Below, one piece after another: positions 31,511 to 34,388 of a DNA stretch of 34,388 nt. The stretch lies in contig CAZNBL010000011.1 in assembly GCA_964571375.1 (NCBI GenBank), positions 1 to 34,388 on the forward strand. The letters run 5' to 3'. The translations under genes were made by a program, and so were the position numbers. The stretch comes from JAFTYR01 sp964571375 (GTDB taxonomy: Bacteria; Pseudomonadota; Gammaproteobacteria; Burkholderiales; Burkholderiaceae_F). Under the pieces are notes generated by a model, which had not been told where the DNA came from, made no database searches, and saw only the letters and a list, made by a program, of their open reading frames with translations. Positions within the stretch are counted from its first letter, which is position 1. The number at the start of each line of letters is the position of its first letter.

Positions 31511-31548
31511 AAAAAACCCCGCGAATCCTTGTCAGTTTCACGGGGTTT
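31511..31548 (-). terminator. Terminator of the DcuC-like carrier gene
   Basis: On minus, AAACCCCGTGAA and TTCGCGGGGTTT form a stem with one mismatch and end in six T, 17 bases after the stop. Confidence 0.88.
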
Positions 31549-31564
31549 GTTGTGTTTAAGAGAC

Positions 31565-32839
31565 TTAAACCATGATAAGAGCAAGTGTGATCACTGCAAC
31601 TACCATCGGCAGAGCCGTACGCTTAATAAGCTGCATCGGCTGAGTCATAGCAAGGCCGGAAACCACGATAACCACACCGGCGATCGGGCTCATTGTACGA
31701 CCCAGGGAGCCGGAGATCAGAGCCAGAGAACCGAGGTTCGGAACGACCATGCCGAAGTCAGCGGCATGCGGTGTAACAGCTTCGTTGAAAGCGAATGTAG
31801 CAGCGTCACCGGAACCAGTAACAACAGCCAGGATGAACGGGCCGAGGGAGCCGCCCCAGCGAGCGAGTTCGTTGGAAGCCTTCAGAGCTTCGACGAAAGC
31901 GTCGATGAGACCAGCGGAACGCAGACCTGCAGCGAAGACGCCGGCAGAGATGATCAGACCCATAACATCGCCGTAGGCGCTACCCATACCGCGGAAGAAT
32001 TCCTTGGAGAACTTCTGCGGGTCAGTCAGAGTAACGGCAAGTGTGAAGATGGCGCCGAGGACCATAGCCTGTGCAACACCCATCTTGAGAGCCGGAACGT
32101 AGGAGTTACCGAGAACGAGAACGATCAACGGAACCAACGGAGCGATAGCCTTGAGCGGGTTGATGCGATCAACGCTTGCTTCACCGCCCTTGGCAGCGAG
32201 TTCAGCGAGTTCGGCTTCAGTCGGCTTGTTGTCGCGCAGAGCGATACAGACGATTGTCAGACCGACAAGACCGATACCCATAACTGTCAGGGAGAACGGT
32301 GTGTGCAGAGCGATAAGGTCCATAACGTTCATACCGTCGGAGATCTTAGCCACGAAGTTGTTGTGGCTCATACCCGGAGACAGAATGGAACCGTATGTAC
32401 CCATCAGAATAGCAGCACCGGCAGCAGCAGGACGGATGCCGGCACGGATCATGACGGGGATGAATGTTGCACCTACAGCAGCGGCACAGCCGGCAGCGGA
32501 AGGAATAGCAACGTTAACGAAGAAAGTAACTGCAGTAGCAGCCGGAATCAGGAAGATACCGAGCTTCTTGAGCGGAGCAGCCAGTAAGGACACAAGGTGA
32601 CGGTCGCACTTTGTGTAAGTAATAACGAAAGCAAAGCCCATCGCACCGCAGATTGCCATGATCAGGGATGCATTGGTCATGCTCTTTGCAAACTGGTTAA
32701 GTGCTGCCATCGGGTTGAGGGAAATGCAGCAAAGCAGAAGACCAGCTGTAAACAGAACCAAGCGTGTTTCATAACGCTTGATCAGGCAATAGACCGTTGC
32801 GGCAGCAACGACTAAAGCGATCCATGCTGTAAGTGTCAT
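31565..32839 (-). CDS. DcuC-family anaerobic C4-dicarboxylate carrier
   Basis: 424 residues, almost all hydrophobic, with about 11-12 membrane helices. Marks of the DcuC family are the N-terminal MTLTAWIALVVAAATVYCLI, FFVNVAIPSAAGCAAAVGAT, GTYGSILSPGMSHNNFVAK and, near the end, TGSGDAATFAFNEAVTPHA and NLGSLALISGSLGRTMSPIA. DcuC of Escherichia coli exchanges or exports C4-dicarboxylates such as succinate during anaerobic growth. AGGA lies 6 bases before the ATG. It is flanked by two M20 hydrolase genes, so an acidic N-substituted amino acid is another possible substrate. Confidence 0.88.
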   Translation of the reverse strand: MTLTAWIALVVAAATVYCLIKRYETRLVLFTAGLLLCCISLNPMAALNQFAKSMTNASLIMAICGAMGFAFVITYTKCDRHLVSLLAAPLKKLGIFLIPAATAVTFFVNVAIPSAAGCAAAVGATFIPVMIRAGIRPAAAGAAILMGTYGSILSPGMSHNNFVAKISDGMNVMDLIALHTPFSLTVMGIGLVGLTIVCIALRDNKPTEAELAELAAKGGEASVDRINPLKAIAPLVPLIVLVLGNSYVPALKMGVAQAMVLGAIFTLAVTLTDPQKFSKEFFRGMGSAYGDVMGLIISAGVFAAGLRSAGLIDAFVEALKASNELARWGGSLGPFILAVVTGSGDAATFAFNEAVTPHAADFGMVVPNLGSLALISGSLGRTMSPIAGVVIVVSGLAMTQPMQLIKRTALPMVVAVITLALIMV

Positions 32840-33023
32840 TTGAAATCCTAGTTTTAATTAGTAGATCAAAGAGCACGCCGTCTGTACTCAAAAAGCAAGA
32901 ACAAACGCCGTTCTCCTCGGATAGAGGCATCCTTATCAGGTAAAGATACCTAGCGGGAATATGACACAACACAGGGTTTTAGGAAATGGTACAAACCCTT
33001 AACAAAATGTAAAAATGCGACAC

Positions 33024-33052
33024 TTACACAGTGACTTTCCTGCCCGTAGATT
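33024..33052 (+). promoter_or_regulatory. Probable promoter of the M20 hydrolase at 33106
   Basis: TTACAC and TAGATT 17 bases apart, 53 bases before the ATG. The rest of the 266-base divergent region 32840-33105 holds no gene. Confidence 0.5.
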
Positions 33053-33064
33053 ATCGAAAACGAA

Positions 33065-33090
33065 TTGATTAAACTCTGCGGAGTAATCAA
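33065..33090 (+). other. Hairpin in the leader of the M20 hydrolase
   Basis: TTGATTAAACTC pairs with GAGTAATCAA (two-base bulge) around TGCG. It ends 5 bases before the AGGGGAG ribosome site, so it may act as an operator or as an RNA switch on translation. Confidence 0.45.
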
Positions 33091-33105
33091 ACAAAGGGGA
33101 GTCCC

Positions 33106-34386
33106 ATGAGCAACGAATTCCAGAATGAAATGCAGCTCTTTGCCGCCAAATGTTTTGACGACATCCGTGAAATGTCCAAAGATAGCCTCGGCGTTTCCCG
33201 CCAGGGTTACAGCGAACTCGAAACCCGCGTTATCGGTTATTTCGAAGCAATCGGTAAGGAACTTGATCTCGAAATAACTACCGACAAGGCCGGTAATGTT
33301 TGGATGACACTTCCGGGCAAAGACCGCTCGCTTCCCGCACTGGTCAGCGGCTCCCACGCCGACTCCGTACCTCAGGGCGGCAACTTCGACGGTTTGGCCG
33401 GCGTCGTAGCAGCTGTTACTGTTGCCCGCTGGATGAGACTCCACAACTACGTTCCGCAGCGCGACTACACCGTACTCATCATGCGCATGGAAGAAAGCTC
33501 CTGGTTCGGTAAGTGCTATGTCGGCTCGCTCGGCATGACAGGCCAGCTCACCGAAAAGGATCTCGAACTCAAGCACCGCAATACCGGTCTGACACTTCGC
33601 GAAACTATTAAGAACTGCGGCTTCAACCCGGATGACCTGACTACAGGCAAGCCGGTAGTCGACCTCTCCCGTATGGCAGGCTTTATCGAACTGCACATCG
33701 AACAGGGTCCGACTCTCGATGCCGATGAAAAAATCCGCACCGGCGTTGTTACCGGCATCCGCGGTAACTTAAGACATAAGAATGTCCGCTGCATCGGTCA
33801 GACAGCTCACTCCGGTGCCGTCGACAAGCAGTTCCGCCACGACGCCCTGCTCGCTTTTGCCGAACTCGCACACAAGATGGATCTTCTCTGGGATAAGGAA
33901 CTTGAAGAAGGTAAGGACCTCGTCTTTACGATCGGCGTTGTTCACACTGCCGCATCTTCCGCCATCTCCGTTGTTCCGGGTGAAGTTACCTTCTGCGTCG
34001 ATATGCGTTCCCTGCATCAGGAAACTCTCGACGAATTCCATGAAATGCTCGTCAAGGAAGCTGAAGCCATCGCAGCCAAGCGCGGCGTTAAGTTCGAATT
34101 CGACGGACTGATCTGCAGCAAGCCGCTCGCCATCCACCAGGGCCTGAGCGACCACCTCGCCAAGAGCGCAGAAACTGCCGGCGTTCCCGCCCGCAGACTT
34201 CCCTCCGGCGCCGGTCACGACACCTGCATCTTCGGCAACCTCGGTATTCCTGCTGCCATGATCTTCGTTGCCAACCAGAAGGGCTCTCACAACCCGAACG
34301 AAGCCATGAAGATTGAAGACTTCATGCAGGGTGCTGCTGTTCTGCTTGAAGCAATCAAGACTTATCCGGAAGCAGAAATCCGCTAA
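33106..34386 (+). CDS. M20 family Zn-dependent hydrolase, hydantoinase/carbamoylase type
   Basis: 426 residues, complete, ending at the window edge. The family includes N-carbamoyl-L-amino acid hydrolases, beta-ureidopropionase and allantoate amidohydrolase, all dimetal enzymes. Visible: GSHADSVPQGGNFDGLAGV at 82-100 with ligands H84 and D95, the acidic pair in MRMEESSWFG near 130, ELHIEQGPTLDADEK near 190, and the last ligand in KGSHNPNEAM. The residue set GSHADSVPQGG differs slightly from the commoner GSHLDTVPNGG. AAAGGGGAG precedes the ATG. It is divergent from the DcuC-like carrier across 266 bases, with a promoter and a leader hairpin. Exact substrate is not decidable here. Confidence 0.9.
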   Translation: MSNEFQNEMQLFAAKCFDDIREMSKDSLGVSRQGYSELETRVIGYFEAIGKELDLEITTDKAGNVWMTLPGKDRSLPALVSGSHADSVPQGGNFDGLAGVVAAVTVARWMRLHNYVPQRDYTVLIMRMEESSWFGKCYVGSLGMTGQLTEKDLELKHRNTGLTLRETIKNCGFNPDDLTTGKPVVDLSRMAGFIELHIEQGPTLDADEKIRTGVVTGIRGNLRHKNVRCIGQTAHSGAVDKQFRHDALLAFAELAHKMDLLWDKELEEGKDLVFTIGVVHTAASSAISVVPGEVTFCVDMRSLHQETLDEFHEMLVKEAEAIAAKRGVKFEFDGLICSKPLAIHQGLSDHLAKSAETAGVPARRLPSGAGHDTCIFGNLGIPAAMIFVANQKGSHNPNEAMKIEDFMQGAAVLLEAIKTYPEAEIR

Positions 34387-34388
34387 TT

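Noticed and set aside
31529..32587. 352-codon plus-strand ORF opposite the DcuC-like carrier
   Set aside because: Composition dominated by Ser, Cys, Asn, Asp and Thr; it is an antisense shadow of a membrane protein gene.

Overview
This window looks like chromosomal DNA of an anaerobic or microaerophilic betaproteobacterium, most likely of the Sutterellaceae (Sutterella/Parasutterella group). Three things point there. The block aroQ-accB-accC-prmA-(DUF3426 protein) and the neighbouring RNB-exonuclease/aroE/mpl set are typical betaproteobacterial arrangements. The fumarate reductase membrane subunit is of the Wolinella diheme type. A NapC/NrfH-type multiheme cytochrome and a DcuC-type carrier suggest anaerobic respiration without sugar use. 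Assignment to genus is an inference. No rRNA, tRNA, CRISPR array, insertion sequence or phage gene was seen.

Layout. (1) 1-2030, minus strand: an AT-richer type II restriction-modification unit. It holds a Dam-like adenine methyltransferase with a run of ten G in its AdoMet-binding motif, and an overlapping PD-(D/E)XK endonuclease cut by the window edge. (2) 2100-5160: a Fur-controlled ferrous iron operon feoA-feoA-feoB (minus strand) with its own terminator. (3) 5237-13803: a guanidinium-exporter-type SMR protein on plus. On minus follow an AppA-like acid phosphatase, mgtE, aroE, then after a terminator an RNB exoribonuclease, marC, yqiA and mpl. (4) 13903-18839, plus: a conserved unknown gene, then aroQ, accB, accC, prmA and a DUF3426-type membrane protein. 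(5) 18853-22250: molybdate uptake modABC (minus) divergent from its regulator modE (plus), with a clear ModE-like operator between. (6) 22251-26962, plus: an unusual hairpin-rich leader, a tetraheme quinol dehydrogenase with an odd CX3CH motif, then pepN and fbp. (7) 27042-29405: a LapA-like coiled-coil membrane protein (minus), upp, and a lone frdC behind an FNR-like site. (8) 29406-30133: a nearly gene-free stretch with one possible small ORF. (9) 30134-34386: an AbgA-like M20 amidohydrolase, a DcuC-family carrier, and a divergent second M20 (carbamoylase-type) hydrolase.

How it fits together. Iron and molybdate uptake, a NapC-type cytochrome, an FNR-boxed fumarate reductase anchor and a DcuC-type carrier describe a cell built for anaerobic electron transport. 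The two M20 hydrolases around the carrier suggest a module that imports an N-acylated or N-carbamoylated acidic amino acid and frees the amino acid. Aspartate released this way could feed fumarate respiration; this is inference.

The strongest candidates for something new are the G10 tract that could phase-switch the restriction-modification unit, the M20/DcuC/M20 module, the CX3CH cytochrome with its structured leader, and the orphan frdC whose FNR-like site lies inside a terminator-like hairpin.
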